Shown: positions 6,481-6,559 of the stretch, piece by piece
Layout: every line of letters begins with the position of its first letter
How positions within the stretch are numbered: position 1 is the first letter of the stretch
Assembly: GCA_026984165.1 (NCBI GenBank)
Contig: JALSSQ010000325.1
Location: forward strand, 1 to 6,559
From: Sulfurovum sp.
GTDB lineage: Bacteria > Campylobacterota > Campylobacteria > Campylobacterales > Sulfurovaceae
DNA length: 6,559 bases
Direction of reading: 5' to 3'
Translations under genes and position numbers: made by a program
Notes under the pieces: model-generated
Databases searched by the model: none
Seen by the model: the letters and a program-made list of their open reading frames with translations, nothing else
Told to the model about the DNA's origin: nothing

Positions 6481-6559
6481 GTTTCACCACGTTATACCAT
6501 CGCAAAAGCAATATTTTGAAACACACTTGGTAAAATCTTAAATATTTCAGGTTTCGTTT
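6473..6559. mobile_element. Possible insertion sequence end (partial)
   Basis: Deaminase homology stops abruptly at 6474, and GGTGTCAAGTTTCACC (6473-6488) follows at once. A short motif starting with GGTGTCAAG resembles an insertion sequence terminus, and its ends can pair (GGTG/CACC). The gene end at 6492 would then be the transposase. The other terminus lies outside the window, and no target duplication can be checked. Confidence 0.35.
6492..6559 (-). CDS. 3' end of an unidentified gene, possibly a transposase
   Basis: Reading from the right edge of the window, a - strand frame of 22 codons ends in PSVFQNIAFAMV and a TAA at 6492-6494. Only the C-terminus is present, so the product cannot be named. 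It lies 12-18 bp from the point where the deaminase is broken and on the same strand. That close packing is what one expects of a transposase gene near the end of an insertion sequence. An unrelated gene is also possible, and the frame is short enough to be chance. Confidence 0.35.
   Translation of the reverse strand, partial: TKPEIFKILPSVFQNIAFAMV

Noticed and set aside
1..6559. tRNA, rRNA or CRISPR array
   Set aside because: No regularly spaced repeats with unique spacers, no cloverleaf-like segment and no rRNA-like conserved stretch were seen.

Overview
This AT-rich window most resembles a chromosome segment from Campylobacterota, perhaps a Sulfurovum- or Sulfurimonas-type organism. The evidence is the low GC, DnaA boxes of the TTATTCACA type, and an adjacent pyrG-recJ pair, which also occurs in Helicobacter and Campylobacter. 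The genus is an inference.

Positions 1-145 look like the replication origin spacer that normally lies between dnaA and dnaN. The spacer has DnaA boxes on both strands and CTA-repeat (DnaA-trio) tracts. dnaA itself would lie upstream, outside the window. Three housekeeping genes follow on the + strand: dnaN (sliding clamp, 146-1213), pyrG (CTP synthase, 1233-2873) and recJ (single-strand exonuclease, 2873-4456). dnaN and pyrG are 19 bp apart, and pyrG and recJ overlap by one base, so they probably form one operon. GC content rises from very low in dnaN to clearly higher in recJ.

After recJ the window becomes accessory DNA. A complete AAA/DUF4143 ATPase gene (4526-5761) has its own likely promoter. 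It is followed by a GC-rich REP-like palindrome (about 5808-5857) and then by a decayed second copy of the recJ 3' end (clear at 5920-5965). The ATPase gene is therefore bracketed by two direct recJ 3'-end sequences: the live one upstream and a relic downstream. This is the footprint expected if the ATPase gene arrived by recombination or insertion at the recJ terminus.

The right end is on the - strand. A 65-residue protein of unknown function (5985-6182) is overlapped by the C-terminal piece of a deaminase resembling the anti-phage dCTP deaminases (6175-6480). The deaminase has lost its catalytic and N-terminal parts at a sharp boundary near 6474. The 3' end of another - strand gene (6492-6559) lies just beyond, probably part of an insertion element. 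The right half therefore reads as a remodelled accessory or defence locus next to the origin operon, with one intact cargo gene and one decapitated defence gene.
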